A stretch of 64,000 nt of DNA from positions 124,001 through 188,000 of the forward strand of contig NZ_JADQDO010000002.1 in NCBI RefSeq assembly GCF_015694465.1, written 5' to 3'. The position numbers and the translations under genes are program-made. This document shows positions 36,703 through 47,066 of the stretch, piece after piece (position 1 is the stretch's first letter; every line of letters starts with the position of its first letter). Under the pieces are notes generated by a model. It was not told the origin of the DNA and did not search any database. It saw only the letters and a list, made by a program, of their open reading frames with translations. The DNA comes from Microvirga alba (GTDB lineage: Bacteria > Pseudomonadota > Alphaproteobacteria > Rhizobiales > Beijerinckiaceae).

Positions 36703-37569
36703 ATGACCGCCACCCGCTTTACCGCCGCCTGCGTCCAGATGCGCTCCACCCGCGATCCGCTGCAAAACCGCGACGCCGCCGTAGCGCTCGTGCGTGAGGC
36801 AGCCTCGAAAGGCGCCCATTTCGTCCAGACGCCGGAAATGACGTCCCTGGTCGAGCGCGAGCGGGCGGCCCTGTTCGAAAAAGTCGGGCCGCAAGCCCAG
36901 GACCCGACGCTCGCGGCCCTGCGCGAGGTCGCCCGTGAGAGCGGCATCATCATCCAGATCGGCTCGATCGCCGTGAAGGAGGGCGACAAGATCGCCAACC
37001 GCGCCTTCCTCATCGGCGCGGATGGCGAGATCATCGCGTCCTACGACAAGGTCCACCTCTTCGACGTGGATCTGCCGAACGGCGAGAGCTGGCGGGAATC
37101 GGCGACCTATACGGGCGGCGACAAGGCGGTGCTGGCCGAAACCCCCTGGGGCTATCTCGGCATGACCATTTGCTACGACGTGCGGTTCGCCGCGCTCTAC
37201 CGGGCGCTGGCCGAGAATGGCGCGTCGTTCCTGTCCGCCCCCGCCTGCTTCACCAAGCAGACGGGCGAAGCGCATTGGAATGTGCTGCATCGGGCGCGCG
37301 CCATCGAGACCGGGTCCTTCATGATCTCGGCGGCGCAGGGCGGCCTGCACGAGGACGGACGCGAGACCTTCGGCCATTCGATCATCGTCGATCCCTGGGG
37401 CCGCGTTCTCGCCGAAGCGGGCGCGGAGCCCGGCGTCATTCTGGCCGAGATCGATCCTGGCCTCGTCGCGGATGCCAGGGGCCGCATCCCAACCCTCAAG
37501 AACGCTCGCCCCTTCGAGGTCGCGACAATGTCATCGCCGTCATCCGCCGGCAAAGCTGCAACGGCGTGA
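36703..37569 (+). CDS. Carbon-nitrogen hydrolase, Nit/omega-amidase type
   Basis: 288 residues. The nitrilase triad is visible as Glu45 (VQTPEMTSL), Lys116 (SYDKVHLFDVDLPNG) and Cys157 (GMTICYDVRF). This pattern matches the Nit1/Nit2 subgroup, which hydrolyses deaminated glutathione or omega-amides and so repairs metabolites. Starts 15 bases after grxC; the link to glutathione biology fits that neighbour. Confidence 0.9.
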   Translation: MTATRFTAACVQMRSTRDPLQNRDAAVALVREAASKGAHFVQTPEMTSLVERERAALFEKVGPQAQDPTLAALREVARESGIIIQIGSIAVKEGDKIANRAFLIGADGEIIASYDKVHLFDVDLPNGESWRESATYTGGDKAVLAETPWGYLGMTICYDVRFAALYRALAENGASFLSAPACFTKQTGEAHWNVLHRARAIETGSFMISAAQGGLHEDGRETFGHSIIVDPWGRVLAEAGAEPGVILAEIDPGLVADARGRIPTLKNARPFEVATMSSPSSAGKAATA

Positions 37570-37610
37570 AGTCCTGGCATCGCGTTTTATGAATTCCCAT
37601 CTTCAATGAC

Positions 37611-38054
37611 ATGATCAAATACGCCCTCGCCTGTGAACAGGCCCACGATTTCGAGAGCTGGTTTCCCTCAAGCGATGCGTTTGAAGCGCAACGCAAGCGC
37701 GGCTTCGTGACCTGTCCCTATTGCAACTCGGCCAAGGTCGAGAAGCAGATCATGGCGCCGTCCATCGCGCGCACCGACAAGGCTCCCGTTGTCAGTCCCG
37801 CGCCGCAGCCCGTGGCTGCGCTCTCCGACAAGGAGAAGGAAATTCGTGTCGCGCTACGCGCGCTGCGCGAGCACGTCATGCAGAATGCCGAGAATGTCGG
37901 TGCAGGCTTTGCCGAGGAAGCGCGCAAGATGCACTATGGCGAAACGGATCAACGCTCGATCTATGGCGAGACAGATCTGGCCGAGGCAAAAGCCTTGCTG
38001 GAGGAAGGCATCGACGTGTTGCCCCTTCCCGTCGTGCCCGATGACCGCAACTGA
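37611..38054 (+). CDS. DUF1178 domain protein
   Basis: 147 residues. MIKYALACEQAHDFESWFPSS and VTCPYCNSAKVEKQIMAPSIAR resemble a small rubredoxin-like zinc site with one CPYC and an earlier Cys. The C-terminal ETDQRSIYGETDLAEAKALLEEGI is the conserved signature. Function unknown; last gene of the comF-grxC-nitrilase unit. A palindromic element starts ten bases after its stop. Confidence 0.9.
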   Translation: MIKYALACEQAHDFESWFPSSDAFEAQRKRGFVTCPYCNSAKVEKQIMAPSIARTDKAPVVSPAPQPVAALSDKEKEIRVALRALREHVMQNAENVGAGFAEEARKMHYGETDQRSIYGETDLAEAKALLEEGIDVLPLPVVPDDRN

Positions 38055-38063
38055 CGCTTTGCG

Positions 38064-38169
38064 CTAGAGCATGATCGAGACAAGTGGAAACCGGTTGTTC
38101 GCCAGGATCATGCGGCAATAGGGAATCGAGAGCTTGATCATGTTTCAAGGAGACATGATCAAGCTCTAG
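38064..38169 (+). repeat. Full-length 106-bp palindromic element, copy B
   Basis: Begins CTAGAGCATGATC and ends GATCAAGCTCTAG; termini are near-perfect inverted repeats. The end supplies the stop codon of the cupredoxin gene on the minus strand (CTA at 38166-38168). Confidence 0.92.
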
Positions 38170-38498
38170 CGTTTCATGACGTCGATGCGACCAATCATGT
38201 TCGGGTGATAGCGACAATAGTAGTCGATCGGGCCCGCCTTCTTGACCGTAAGAGCTCCGGCTCGGCCTGCGGGAAGCGGTACATCCCACGTCCCGTCTCT
38301 CGCCGTCGCGGTATGAGAGAAGAAGTCTCCATTGACCCACTCGATCGTATCGCCGACACGAGCGGAGATTTGCGCCGGGACGAAGGCAAAACCAGAAACC
38401 TTGACGTGAATCACATCAGCGTTCGCGGACGCGACGCTCGCGAGCGCGAGCGCCGCAGCTAAGGAAATCCGATAAAGGTTTCGCTGGCCATATGTCAT
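38166..38498 (-). CDS. Cupredoxin (plastocyanin/pseudoazurin-like), periplasmic
   Basis: 110 residues with a Sec signal ending near ASANA. Copper ligands His62 (SHTAT), Cys95 and His98 (YYCRYHPNM) and Met101 form a type 1 copper site. It probably shuttles electrons in the periplasm or binds copper. The start overlaps the DUF4142 stop in ATGA, so the two are coupled. The final codons and stop fall within a dispersed repeat. Confidence 0.88.
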   Translation of the reverse strand: MTYGQRNLYRISLAAALALASVASANADVIHVKVSGFAFVPAQISARVGDTIEWVNGDFFSHTATARDGTWDVPLPAGRAGALTVKKAGPIDYYCRYHPNMIGRIDVMKR

Positions 38499-39019
38499 TT
38501 CAATGTCTCCACGAGATGCTCGGCGTGCTGCTCGTGTCCTTGAAAGACCTTCAACCCCGTTGAGAGGAGATCCTTCAATTCGCTGTTGCTTGCGGATGGG
38601 ATCAAGGTGTCTTGCAAGGCACTGTTGACGGTCTTGTGATAAGCGACCTCGTTGGCGGCATAGGCCTTGTCGAAGGCGGCGCCGCTCAGCTTCGCGAGAC
38701 TCTCGCGCTCGGCATCGGCCTTTTTCACGAGCGCCTTGCTGGTATCGTTGTTCTCCGGCGTGACATGAAGCTTCTTGACCAGTGCCAACGCCTTCTTGTT
38801 CACCGTCGTATGGTCGCGCACCATATCCTGCGCGAAGGCCCTGACATTCTTGTTCTTGGACTTCCTGAGCGCTTGCTCGGCGGCCCTGACATCAATCTGG
38901 CCAGCCGTGTAGGCGATATGCGCGATTTGCGGATCGGTCGGCTTGGCCCCCTGGGCGGCGGCAGCACCAGAGACCAAGATCAGTGCGCTCAAAGCACCGG
39001 CCAGTCGAACGGACAACAT
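38495..39019 (-). CDS. DUF4142 periplasmic protein
   Basis: 174 residues with a signal peptide (AGALSALILVSGAAAA). The DUF4142 four-helix region contains DPQIAHIAYTAGQIDVRAAEQA, VRAFAQDMVRDHTTVNKKA and KTVNSALQDTLIPSASNSEL, with regularly spaced histidines as in ferritin-like bundles. Function unknown. Precedes and overlaps the cupredoxin gene; a shared stress or metal role is inference from the pairing. Confidence 0.88.
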   Translation of the reverse strand: MLSVRLAGALSALILVSGAAAAQGAKPTDPQIAHIAYTAGQIDVRAAEQALRKSKNKNVRAFAQDMVRDHTTVNKKALALVKKLHVTPENNDTSKALVKKADAERESLAKLSGAAFDKAYAANEVAYHKTVNSALQDTLIPSASNSELKDLLSTGLKVFQGHEQHAEHLVETLK

Positions 39020-39230
39020 CGGATTCTCCCCTGTTCAAGAGCCTCACCAACCCTGCACGTCTCGAGACATAGAGCGCACGAGCCTGAAAAGGTTCCCCCG
39101 CGCGGCAACAATTCGCCTCCTTCGCCATTCCGACGTCTTTCCGTCCTTTCGGCGGATTGATGCCCGATGGCCCGGCTTTCCTCGAAGCCTACATTCATCA
39201 ATCGAAGCATTGTCTCCTGAGGGAATTGCC

Positions 39231-39749
39231 GTGGCGGTCTTCTTCACCAGCGATACCCATTTCGGCGACCCGCGTGTGTTGCGGGTGGACAAGCGCCCGT
39301 TCAAGACGATCCCCGAGCACGACGAAGCGCTTCTGGCGAACTGGAACGAAGTGGTGTCGCCCGACGATGAAGTGTGGCACCTCGGCGATTTCGCGCGAGC
39401 CGACAACCTTGAGCGGATCGACGAGCTGCTCGATCGCCTGTATGGCCGTAAACACCTCGTCACGGGCAACAACGACGGCCCGACGACCCTTGCGGCAAAG
39501 GGATGGGCGAGCGTGCAGGCCTATGCGGAACTGCATCTCGACGACAGGGATCTGGTGCTTTGCCATTATCCGTTTCGGACCTGGCACAGCATGAGCAAGG
39601 GTTGGATCGATCTGCACGGCCATAGCCATGGCAGGCTCTCTCACAAGACGCGGCAATACGATGTCGGCGTCGATGTGTGGGACTATCGCCCCGTCACGCT
39701 GTCCACGATCCTCGGATCGCGCCTGCACCGCTGGAAATCGACAAGCTGA
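39231..39749 (+). CDS. Metallophosphoesterase, YfcE/calcineurin-like
   Basis: 172 residues from GTG 39231, which has GAGGGA six bases upstream. Metal-binding motifs in order: SDTHFGD, HLGDFARAD, TGNNDGP, CHYPFRTW and HGHSHGRL. The single-domain size suggests a small-molecule phosphodiesterase. Substrate unknown. Upstream frame extension is unlikely. Confidence 0.86.
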   Translation: MAVFFTSDTHFGDPRVLRVDKRPFKTIPEHDEALLANWNEVVSPDDEVWHLGDFARADNLERIDELLDRLYGRKHLVTGNNDGPTTLAAKGWASVQAYAELHLDDRDLVLCHYPFRTWHSMSKGWIDLHGHSHGRLSHKTRQYDVGVDVWDYRPVTLSTILGSRLHRWKSTS

Positions 39750-39775
39750 GCCTTTCGCAACCGCGTCATGCGCCT

Positions 39776-39845
39776 TAGAGCATGATCAGGGCAAGTGGAA
39801 TCCGGTTGTCCGTCAGGATCGTATCAAACTCCAAGACCGGAGCTG
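39776..39845 (+). repeat. Partial palindromic element copy
   Basis: Starts TAGAGCATGATCAGGGCAAG, matching the 5' half of copies A and B with several substitutions; the 3' half ends at GGAGCT. It lies between the phosphoesterase and nhaA. Confidence 0.75.
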
Positions 39846-39861
39846 AGCAAAGGAGCGGCGA

Positions 39862-41061
39862 ATGAATCCCAGCGCGAAGCACCCCCGGCAGAAATCGTTG
39901 ATGCGCAGTTTCTTCGCCAGCGAGGCCGCCGGCGGCATCATCCTGATGGGCGTGACGATCCTTGCTCTTGTCGTCGCGAACTCACCCGCTGCGGGCGTCT
40001 ATTCGGACGCTCTGCACAGCTACCTCTTCGGCCTGAGCATTCAGCACTGGATCAACGACGGCCTCATGGCCGTATTCTTCCTGCTCGTCGGCTTGGAGAT
40101 CAAACGCGAATTCCTCGAGGGCCAACTCGCGACGTGGCCGAGGCGCGTCCTGCCCGGCGTCGCGGCCTTGGGCGGCATGATCGTTCCGGCGCTCGTCTAT
40201 CTCGCCGTCACCTGGAATAATCCGGACCTCGTCCGAGGCTGGGCCATTCCGGCAGCCACCGATATCGCCTTCGCCCTCGGCGTCCTGGCGATCCTCGGAT
40301 CGCGCATTCCGGCCTCTCTCAAGATCTTCCTGACGGCGCTCGCCATCCTCGACGATCTCGGCGCAATCATCATCATCGCGCTGTTCTACACGGGCGAATT
40401 GGCTGTGCCGATGCTCGGCGCGGCGGCCTTATGCATTCTAGTCCTCGTCGCACTGAACCGATCCGGCGTGACGATGCTCGCGCCCTATGTCGTTCTCGGC
40501 GCATTGCTGTGGTTCTTCGTCCTGAAATCGGGCATCCACGCTACGCTCGCCGGCGTCGCCCTGGCTCTGACCATTCCGCTCGGCAAGCAACGGCGCGAGG
40601 ACGAGGATTCAGCCCTGCATCGCCTGGAGCATTCGCTGCAGAAATGGGTGGCTTACGCCATCATCCCGATCTTCGGCTTCGCCAATGCGGGCGTGTCGTT
40701 CGCGGGCCTGTCGTTCGGCACCCTGCTGAACCCGCTGCCCTTGGGCATCGCGCTCGGCCTCTTCGTCGGCAAGCAGGTCGGCGTCTTCGCCTTCATGATG
40801 CTGGCGATTCGCTTCGACCTCGCCGACGTGCCGGCGGGCGCGTCCCGGCTGCAATGCTACGGCGTGGCGCTTCTGTGCGGCATCGGCTTCACCATGAGCC
40901 TGTTCATCGGCGCGCTCGCGTTCCCGGACCGGCCCGAACTGACCGACGCCACCAAGCTCGGCGTGCTCGCGGGCTCGGTGGTGTCCGCGTTCGCGGGCTG
41001 GCTGATCCTGCGCTTCGCGGCCCGCGAGCAGCTTCAGCCGCGCGCGGCCAGCAGCATGTAG
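39862..41061 (+). CDS. nhaA: Na+/H+ antiporter NhaA
   Basis: 399 residues. The ion-binding aspartates are in ILDDLGA (Asp164, Asp165), with TDIAFALG in the other half-helix (Asp134), and about twelve membrane segments. It expels Na+ in exchange for protons. AAAGGAG precedes ATG 39862. The 3' end overlaps convergent ubiG by 28 bases. Confidence 0.96.
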   Translation: MNPSAKHPRQKSLMRSFFASEAAGGIILMGVTILALVVANSPAAGVYSDALHSYLFGLSIQHWINDGLMAVFFLLVGLEIKREFLEGQLATWPRRVLPGVAALGGMIVPALVYLAVTWNNPDLVRGWAIPAATDIAFALGVLAILGSRIPASLKIFLTALAILDDLGAIIIIALFYTGELAVPMLGAAALCILVLVALNRSGVTMLAPYVVLGALLWFFVLKSGIHATLAGVALALTIPLGKQRREDEDSALHRLEHSLQKWVAYAIIPIFGFANAGVSFAGLSFGTLLNPLPLGIALGLFVGKQVGVFAFMMLAIRFDLADVPAGASRLQCYGVALLCGIGFTMSLFIGALAFPDRPELTDATKLGVLAGSVVSAFAGWLILRFAAREQLQPRAASSM

Positions 41062-41777
41062 TTGACGGCGGTGTCAGCCGACAGAGACCAGTCGCCCCGC
41101 AGGGGGTTGTAGACCACGCCCTTGAGGTCGTCGACGGCAAAGCCTGCGACCCGCAGAGCCTCCGTCAACTCGTCCGGCGTGACGAACCTGTCCCATTCAT
41201 GCGTGCCCTTCGGCAGCCAGCCCAAAATGTATTCCGCGCCGACGATGGCGAGCGCGAACGACCGCAGGGTCCGGTTGAGCGTCGCCATGGCGAGGACGCC
41301 CCCGGGCTTCACCGCCTGGCCGCAGGCGCTCACGAAGGCCTGCACGTCGGCCACATGCTCGACCACCTCCATGGCGAGCACCATGTCGAAGGTTTCACCC
41401 CGAGCGACGACCGCCTCGACCGTCTCGTTGCGGTAATCGACCGGAACACCCGCCCGCTCCGCGTGGAGCCGGGCAACCGAGATGTTGGTGGGGGCGGGAT
41501 CGAGACCGGTCACCTTGGCTCCCAGGCGGCCCAAGGGTTCTGAAAGCACGCCGCCGCCGCAGCCCACATCGAGGATCGTCAGTCCGTCCAGCGAACGCGC
41601 CGAACGCGGATCGCGCCCGAACCGGCGGCAGGCCTCGTCGCGGATATAAGCGAGGCGCACCGGATTGAACTTGTGCAAAACCTTCATGGGCCCCTTCGGG
41701 TCCCACCACGTCTCGGCGATCCGCTCGAAACGGGCGACCTCCGCCGGGTCGATGGTCGTGGCTGGGCCGTCGGTCAT
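41034..41777 (-). CDS. ubiG: Ubiquinone biosynthesis O-methyltransferase
   Basis: 247 residues from [21 protein letters not shown]; a longer frame includes GC-rich repeat sequence and is rejected. [19 protein letters not shown] is the UbiG signature, [15 protein letters not shown] is motif I, and [17 protein letters not shown] follows. It methylates two hydroxyls during ubiquinone synthesis. Divergent from lysC, a conserved pairing. Confidence 0.95.
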   Translation of the reverse strand: MTDGPATTIDPAEVARFERIAETWWDPKGPMKVLHKFNPVRLAYIRDEACRRFGRDPRSARSLDGLTILDVGCGGGVLSEPLGRLGAKVTGLDPAPTNISVARLHAERAGVPVDYRNETVEAVVARGETFDMVLAMEVVEHVADVQAFVSACGQAVKPGGVLAMATLNRTLRSFALAIVGAEYILGWLPKGTHEWDRFVTPDELTEALRVAGFAVDDLKGVVYNPLRGDWSLSADTAVNYMLLAARG

Positions 41778-41795
41778 TGAAAGCGCTCCTCTGCT

Positions 41796-41867
41796 CCCTC
41801 CCCCTTGCGGGGAGGGTCGGGGTACCCACCCGCTACGCTCCGGCCACCCTCCCCGCAAGGGGGAGGG
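41796..41867. repeat. Perfect 22-bp inverted repeat in the ubiG-lysC spacer
   Basis: The arm at 41796-41817 is the exact reverse complement of 41846-41867, with a 28-base spacer. Each arm is itself nearly palindromic (CCCTCCCC...GGGGAGGG). Related sequences occur at 23910-24012. Confidence 0.92.
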
Positions 41868-41883
41868 AAATAAAAACCGCGCG

Positions 41884-41912
41884 TTGACAGCGCGCTACCC
41901 CACAGTCATGTA
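41884..41912 (+). promoter_or_regulatory. Likely lysC promoter
   Basis: TTGACA at 41884-41889, a 17-base spacer and CATGTA at 41907-41912 lie about 64 bases before lysC. Confidence 0.45.
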
Positions 41913-41975
41913 TACGCCGCCCTCGCCTCCCCGGCGAAGAGGTAAAATTTCTTCTCACCTTTGGCCTTTTCGCCC

Positions 41976-43214
41976 ATGCCCCGTCTCGTCATGAAGTTTG
42001 GCGGTACATCCGTCGCCACGGTCGATCGCATCCGTAATGTGGCGCGACACGTCAAACGCGAGACCGACGCCGGCTATGACGTGGCCGTCGTCGTCTCCGC
42101 CATGTCCGGCAAGACGAATGAGCTCGTTGGCTGGGTCAAGGACGCCTCCGCGCGCTACGATTCCAAGGAATACGATGTCGTCGTCGCCTCCGGCGAGCAG
42201 GTGACGTCGGGTCTTCTGGCCCTCGCCTTGCAGGAAATGGGCGTGAAAGCCCGCTCCTGGCAGGGCTGGCAGATCCCGATCATGACCTCGGAAGCCCATG
42301 GCTCGGCGCGAATCGCCGCCATCGACGGCACGGGTATCCTGGAAGGCTTCACGCGCGACAAGGAAGTGGCCGTGGTGTCGGGCTTCCAGGGCGTGCACCA
42401 GCCGACCCAGCGCATCACGACCCTCGGGCGCGGTGGCTCGGACACCAGCGCCGTGGCGCTGGCCGCCGCGATCCAGGCCGAGCGCTGCGACATCTACACG
42501 GATGTGGACGGGGTCTACACCACCGATCCGCGCATCGTGCCGAAGGCCAAGCGTCTCGATAAAGTATCCTACGAGGAAATGCTGGAAATGGCCTCGCTGG
42601 GGGCCAAGGTGCTTCAGGTCCGCTCGGTGGAGCTCGCCATGATGCACCGCGTCCCCACCTACGTGCGCTCCAGCTTCGACGATCCCGCCGATCCCAAGCT
42701 CGGCACCCTCATCTGCGACGAGGAAGACATCATGGAACAGCAGGTTGTCACCGGCATCGCCTATTCGCGCGACGAAGCCCAGATTACGCTGCGGAATGTA
42801 GCCGACAAACCCGGTATCGCCGCCTCGATTTTCGTGCCGCTGGCCGAGGCCAACATCAATGTGGACATGATCATCCAGGTTGTGTCGGACGATACCACCA
42901 CCACGGACCTGACCTTCACGGTCCCGACCGCCGATTACGAACGCGCCTGCTCCGTCCTGAACGAGCATAAGGGCGAGATCGAGTTCAAGGACCTTCAGGG
43001 CGCGACCGACGTGGTGAAAGTCTCCGCCATCGGGGTCGGCATGCGCAGCCATGCGGGCGTGGCGGCCAAGGCTTTCAAGGCTTTGGCGGACAAGGGCATC
43101 AACATCCGGGCCATTACGACCTCGGAGATTAAGTTCTCGGTTCTGATCGACTCCGCCTACACGGAGCTTGCCGTCCGCACGCTCCACTCGCTATACGGCC
43201 TTGATCAAAGCTGA
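41976..43214 (+). CDS. lysC: Aspartate kinase
   Basis: 412 residues from ATG 41976 (an in-frame TTG at 41961 is the alternative). The kinase domain opens RLVMKFGGTSVATVDRIRNV; GRGGSDTSAVALAAAIQAERC binds aspartate. Two ACT domains at the C-terminus (PGIAASIFVPLAEANINVDMI and VGMRSHAGVAAKAFKALADKG) suggest feedback control by lysine and threonine. Starts the route to Lys, Thr, Met and diaminopimelate. Confidence 0.96.
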   Translation: MPRLVMKFGGTSVATVDRIRNVARHVKRETDAGYDVAVVVSAMSGKTNELVGWVKDASARYDSKEYDVVVASGEQVTSGLLALALQEMGVKARSWQGWQIPIMTSEAHGSARIAAIDGTGILEGFTRDKEVAVVSGFQGVHQPTQRITTLGRGGSDTSAVALAAAIQAERCDIYTDVDGVYTTDPRIVPKAKRLDKVSYEEMLEMASLGAKVLQVRSVELAMMHRVPTYVRSSFDDPADPKLGTLICDEEDIMEQQVVTGIAYSRDEAQITLRNVADKPGIAASIFVPLAEANINVDMIIQVVSDDTTTTDLTFTVPTADYERACSVLNEHKGEIEFKDLQGATDVVKVSAIGVGMRSHAGVAAKAFKALADKGINIRAITTSEIKFSVLIDSAYTELAVRTLHSLYGLDQS

Positions 43215-43300
43215 TTGACGGCTCGTCGGTGAGGCTGCGACAACTCTAGGACAGCCGCCGGTTGACTCGTCGGCTTTATTAAGGACGGGACACGAAGCTC

Positions 43301-45568
43301 ATGCCAAGCGCTCCCGGCGGTCCGCGCCTTCTGCTGCGCCGCCTCCGCGAGATCATGGCGGAGCCGGTCGGAGCGCAGGATCGCCTCGACAAAATCGTGA
43401 TCCAGATCGCCGCCAACATGGTGGCCGAGGTGTGCTCCGTCTACGTCATGCGCGGCGACGGCGTCCTTGAGCTGTTCGCAACCGAGGGTTTGAACCGGGA
43501 AGCGGTCCACCATACCGTCATGCGTTCCGGCGAAGGCCTCGTGGGCCTGATCGCATCGACCGCGGAGCCCCTCGCCCTCTCGGACGCCCAGAGCCACCCG
43601 GCCTTCTCCTACAAGCCGGAGACGGGCGAGGAGATATACCACGCCTTCCTTGGCGTGCCTCTCTTGCGCGCGGGCAATACCCTGGGGGTCCTGGTCGTTC
43701 AGAACCGCACCTACCGGGTCTACGCGGAAGAGGAAATCGAGGCGCTCCAGACCACCGCGATGGTGCTGGCGGAGCTGATCGCCACGGGCGAATTACAAGC
43801 GCTCGCCCCCGTCGAGACCGGAATTGCGCTTCGCCGCCCGTTCCACCAGAAGGGCACCGCCCTCGCCGACGGCGTCGGCCTCGGCCATGTGGTGCTTCAC
43901 GAACCTCGCGTGGTCGTGAAGAACCTCATCGCCGAGAATGTCGAATCGGAATTGCACCGGCTTGATGACGCGATCGCCGAAGTGCGCACCTCCATCGACG
44001 AGCTGATCGAACGAGGCGACGTGGCCCATCACGGCGAGCACCGGGAGGTTTTGGAGACCTTCCGCATGTTCGCCCACGACCAGGGCTGGCTGCGCCGCAT
44101 GCGCGAAGCCGTCACCTCGGGCCTCACCGCCGAGGCCGCCGTGGAGCGGGTGCAGTCGGATAACCGGGCGCGGATGATGCGCCAGACCGACCCTTACTTG
44201 CGCGAGCGCCTGCACGATCTCGACGATCTCGCCAACCGTCTGCTGCATCGGCTGGTGGGTCGCGACCTCGTGGTGGAGCGGGGGTTGCTGCCCGAAAACG
44301 CGATTCTCGTCGCCCGGTCCATGGGCCCGGCGGCGCTCCTCGATTACGACCGCTCGCGTCTGCGCGGCCTCGTGCTCGAGGAGGGCGGCCCGACGAGCCA
44401 TATCGCCATCGTCGCCCGGGCGCTGGGCATCCCCGCCGTGGGCGAGGTGGCGAACATCGCCTCCCTCACCGAGCAGGGCGACGCCATCATCGTCGACGGC
44501 GCGGCGGGCGAGGTGCAGGTGCGCCCGAGCCCGGACGTGGAAGCGGCCTATGCCGAAAAGGCGCGCCTTCGGGCACGGCGTCAGGAGCAATATCTCAAGC
44601 TGCGCGACGTGCCCTCCGTCACCAAGGACGGGGTCGAGGTGACGCTCCAGCTCAATGCGGGCCTGCTGGTCGACCTGCCGCATCTCGGGGAGACGGGGGC
44701 CGCCGGCGTCGGGCTGTTCCGTACCGAACTGCAATTCATGATCGCCGAGCGCATGCCGACGGCGACCGAGCAGCAATCCCTCTACAGCGCGGTCTTCGCG
44801 GCGGCGGGCGATCTGCCCATTACCTTCCGCACCCTCGATATCGGCGGCGACAAGGTTCTGCCTTACATGCAGGCCGTCGAGGAGGAGAATCCGGCTCTCG
44901 GTTGGCGTGCCATCCGCATCGGCCTCGACCGTCCCGGCCTCTTGCGCGCGCAGATTCGCGCGCTTCTGAAGGCGGCGGGTGAGCGGCCCCTGAAGATCAT
45001 GTTCCCCATGGTCGCCACCTGCGACGAGTTTTTCCGCGCCAAGGAACTGGTCCAGCGGGAACGCAACCACCTCTCCCGCCACGGGCACGCCCATCCCTCC
45101 GATCTGAAGCTCGGGGTGATGCTGGAGGTCCCCTCCCTCCTGTTCCAGCTCAAGGAAATCTGCGCCAGCGCCGATTTCGTCTCCGTGGGTTCCAACGACC
45201 TGATGCAGTTCCTCTTCGCCATCGACCGGGAAAACCGGCGCGTGGCCGACCGTTTCGACCCCCTGAGCGCTCCGATGCTGCGGGCGCTGAGCCTTGTCGC
45301 GGAGCAGGCTAACGCCTCCAACTGCCTCGCAACCGTTTGCGGCGAGATCGGCGGGCGTCCGCTCGAAGCCATGGCCTTGATCGGGCTCGGCTTCCGCTCG
45401 CTCTCCATGTCCCCGGCCTCGATCGGCCCGGTCAAGGCGATGCTGCTGGCCCTTGACGCGGAGAAGGTCGGCGCCTTTATCAGGGAGGAGCTGGAACATG
45501 CCGGGGGCGGCGATAGCTTGCGCCCGAAGCTCGCCCGTTTTGCGGAAACCCATGGTATTCCGATCTGA
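43301..45568 (+). CDS. ptsP: Phosphoenolpyruvate-protein phosphotransferase, PTS-Ntr enzyme I
   Basis: 755 residues. An N-terminal GAF domain (about 20-165) distinguishes it from sugar-PTS enzyme I. The phosphohistidine is His367 in [19 protein letters not shown], and the PEP-binding barrel includes [15 protein letters not shown] and [20 protein letters not shown]. It starts the nitrogen PTS phosphorelay that senses glutamine through GAF and influences K+ transport and metabolism. Its stop overlaps prfA by one base (TGATG). Confidence 0.95.
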   Translation: MPSAPGGPRLLLRRLREIMAEPVGAQDRLDKIVIQIAANMVAEVCSVYVMRGDGVLELFATEGLNREAVHHTVMRSGEGLVGLIASTAEPLALSDAQSHPAFSYKPETGEEIYHAFLGVPLLRAGNTLGVLVVQNRTYRVYAEEEIEALQTTAMVLAELIATGELQALAPVETGIALRRPFHQKGTALADGVGLGHVVLHEPRVVVKNLIAENVESELHRLDDAIAEVRTSIDELIERGDVAHHGEHREVLETFRMFAHDQGWLRRMREAVTSGLTAEAAVERVQSDNRARMMRQTDPYLRERLHDLDDLANRLLHRLVGRDLVVERGLLPENAILVARSMGPAALLDYDRSRLRGLVLEEGGPTSHIAIVARALGIPAVGEVANIASLTEQGDAIIVDGAAGEVQVRPSPDVEAAYAEKARLRARRQEQYLKLRDVPSVTKDGVEVTLQLNAGLLVDLPHLGETGAAGVGLFRTELQFMIAERMPTATEQQSLYSAVFAAAGDLPITFRTLDIGGDKVLPYMQAVEEENPALGWRAIRIGLDRPGLLRAQIRALLKAAGERPLKIMFPMVATCDEFFRAKELVQRERNHLSRHGHAHPSDLKLGVMLEVPSLLFQLKEICASADFVSVGSNDLMQFLFAIDRENRRVADRFDPLSAPMLRALSLVAEQANASNCLATVCGEIGGRPLEAMALIGLGFRSLSMSPASIGPVKAMLLALDAEKVGAFIREELEHAGGGDSLRPKLARFAETHGIPI

Positions 45569-46656
45569 TGTCGATTGCCCCGCCTTCTGAACGACTGAAC
45601 GCCATTCTCGCCCGCCATGACATCATCACGGCGACCCTGAACGCTGGTCCGGACCCCGAGACCTTCGTCGCCCTGTCGCGGGAATTGTCGGAACTCGACG
45701 ACGTGGTAGGGGCGATTCGTGCCTATCACGCCATGGAAGAGAATCTGAACGGCCTGCAGGCCCTTCTGGACGATCCCGCGACCGATTCCGAAATGCGCGC
45801 GCTCGTCGCCGACGAGCTGCCCCAGGCGCGTGAAGAGGTGGAGAAGGCAGCGCAGGACCTGCGCCTCATTCTCCTGCCCAAGGACGAAGCGGACGAGAAA
45901 AGCGCCATCCTCGAAATCCGCGCCGGTACCGGCGGCGACGAGGCGGCCCTCTTCGCCGGCGACCTGTTTCGCATGTATGCCCGCTACGCCGACCTGAAGG
46001 GTTGGAAGGTCGAGATCGTCTCCGAGAGCGAGGGGACGGCGGGCGGCTACAAGGAAATCGTTGCCGAGGTCAAAGGACGGGGTGTCTTCGCCCGCCTGAA
46101 ATTCGAGAGCGGCGTGCACCGGGTCCAGCGCGTGCCGAACACCGAAACGCAAGGGCGAATCCACACGTCCGCCGCCACGGTCGCCGTGCTACCGGAAGCG
46201 CAGGATGTCGATATCGCGATCAACGACGCGGATCTGAAGATCGACACCATGCGCGCCCAAGGCGCGGGCGGTCAGCACGTCAACAAGACCGAATCGGCGA
46301 TCCGCATCACCCATATTCCGACCGGTACGGTGGTCTTCGTGCAGGACGAGCGATCCCAGCACAAGAACCGCGCCCGCGCGCTCGCCCTGCTGCGCGCGCG
46401 GCTCTACGACGCCGAGCGCAGCGCCAAGGACGCGGCTCGCGCCGCGGACCGCAAGTCCCAGGTCGGCTCCGGTGATCGCTCCGAGCGCATCCGCACCTAT
46501 AACTTTCCGCAAGGAAGGGTGACCGACCACCGGATCAACCTGACCCTGTACAAACTCGAAGAGGTCATGAGCGGCAACGCCCTCGACGAGTTGATCGACG
46601 CCCTTGTGACCGAGCATCAGGCAGCCCAGCTCGCGGCACAGGACGAGGCGGCATGA
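45568..46656 (+). CDS. prfA: Peptide chain release factor 1
   Basis: 362 residues. GGQ at 234-236 in the [16 protein letters not shown] segment catalyses peptide release at UAA and UAG; the [16 protein letters not shown] region contacts the stop codon loop. Glutamine of GGQ is methylated by PrmC, encoded two genes downstream. Overlaps ptsP by one base and fosX by four (ATGA). Confidence 0.97.
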   Translation: MSIAPPSERLNAILARHDIITATLNAGPDPETFVALSRELSELDDVVGAIRAYHAMEENLNGLQALLDDPATDSEMRALVADELPQAREEVEKAAQDLRLILLPKDEADEKSAILEIRAGTGGDEAALFAGDLFRMYARYADLKGWKVEIVSESEGTAGGYKEIVAEVKGRGVFARLKFESGVHRVQRVPNTETQGRIHTSAATVAVLPEAQDVDIAINDADLKIDTMRAQGAGGQHVNKTESAIRITHIPTGTVVFVQDERSQHKNRARALALLRARLYDAERSAKDAARAADRKSQVGSGDRSERIRTYNFPQGRVTDHRINLTLYKLEEVMSGNALDELIDALVTEHQAAQLAAQDEAA

Positions 46657-47066
46657 TCGAGGCTTTGAGCCACATCACCCTGATCACCAGCGACCTCGCC
46701 CGCATGAGCACGATCATTGAGCAGGTGCTCGACGGCCGCGAGGTCTACGCCTCCGGGGACGACACTTTTTCCCTGTCGCGCGAAAAATTCTTCATCGTCG
46801 GCGGCCATTGGGTCGCGATCATGGAGGGCGAGAGCCTCCCCAATCGAACCTACAACCACATCGCCTTCAAGATCGCCGCCACGGATGTCGACGTGTACCG
46901 CGCGCGGATCGAAAAACTCGGCCTGACCCTCCGGGAATCCCGCCCCCGGGTCGAAGGCGAGGGCCATTCGCTCTATTTCTACGACCACGACAACCATTTG
47001 TTCGAGCTGCATACGGGTACGCTGGAAGAGCGGCTGGAACGCTATCGGCGGGGCAAGGCGGCTTGA
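46653..47066 (+). CDS. fosX: FosX-type fosfomycin epoxide hydrolase (VOC superfamily)
   Basis: 137 residues. Sequence and numbering match Mesorhizobium loti FosX closely: metal ligands His7 (LSHITL), His69 (YNHIAFK) and Glu118 (HLFELHTG), and catalytic Glu44 (FSLSREKFF). FosX uses Mn2+ to add water to fosfomycin; rhizobial members have weak resistance activity and may have another natural substrate. It overlaps prfA by ATGA and prmC by TTGA, so it is co-translated between a release factor and its modifying enzyme. Confidence 0.88.
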   Translation: MIEALSHITLITSDLARMSTIIEQVLDGREVYASGDDTFSLSREKFFIVGGHWVAIMEGESLPNRTYNHIAFKIAATDVDVYRARIEKLGLTLRESRPRVEGEGHSLYFYDHDNHLFELHTGTLEERLERYRRGKAA

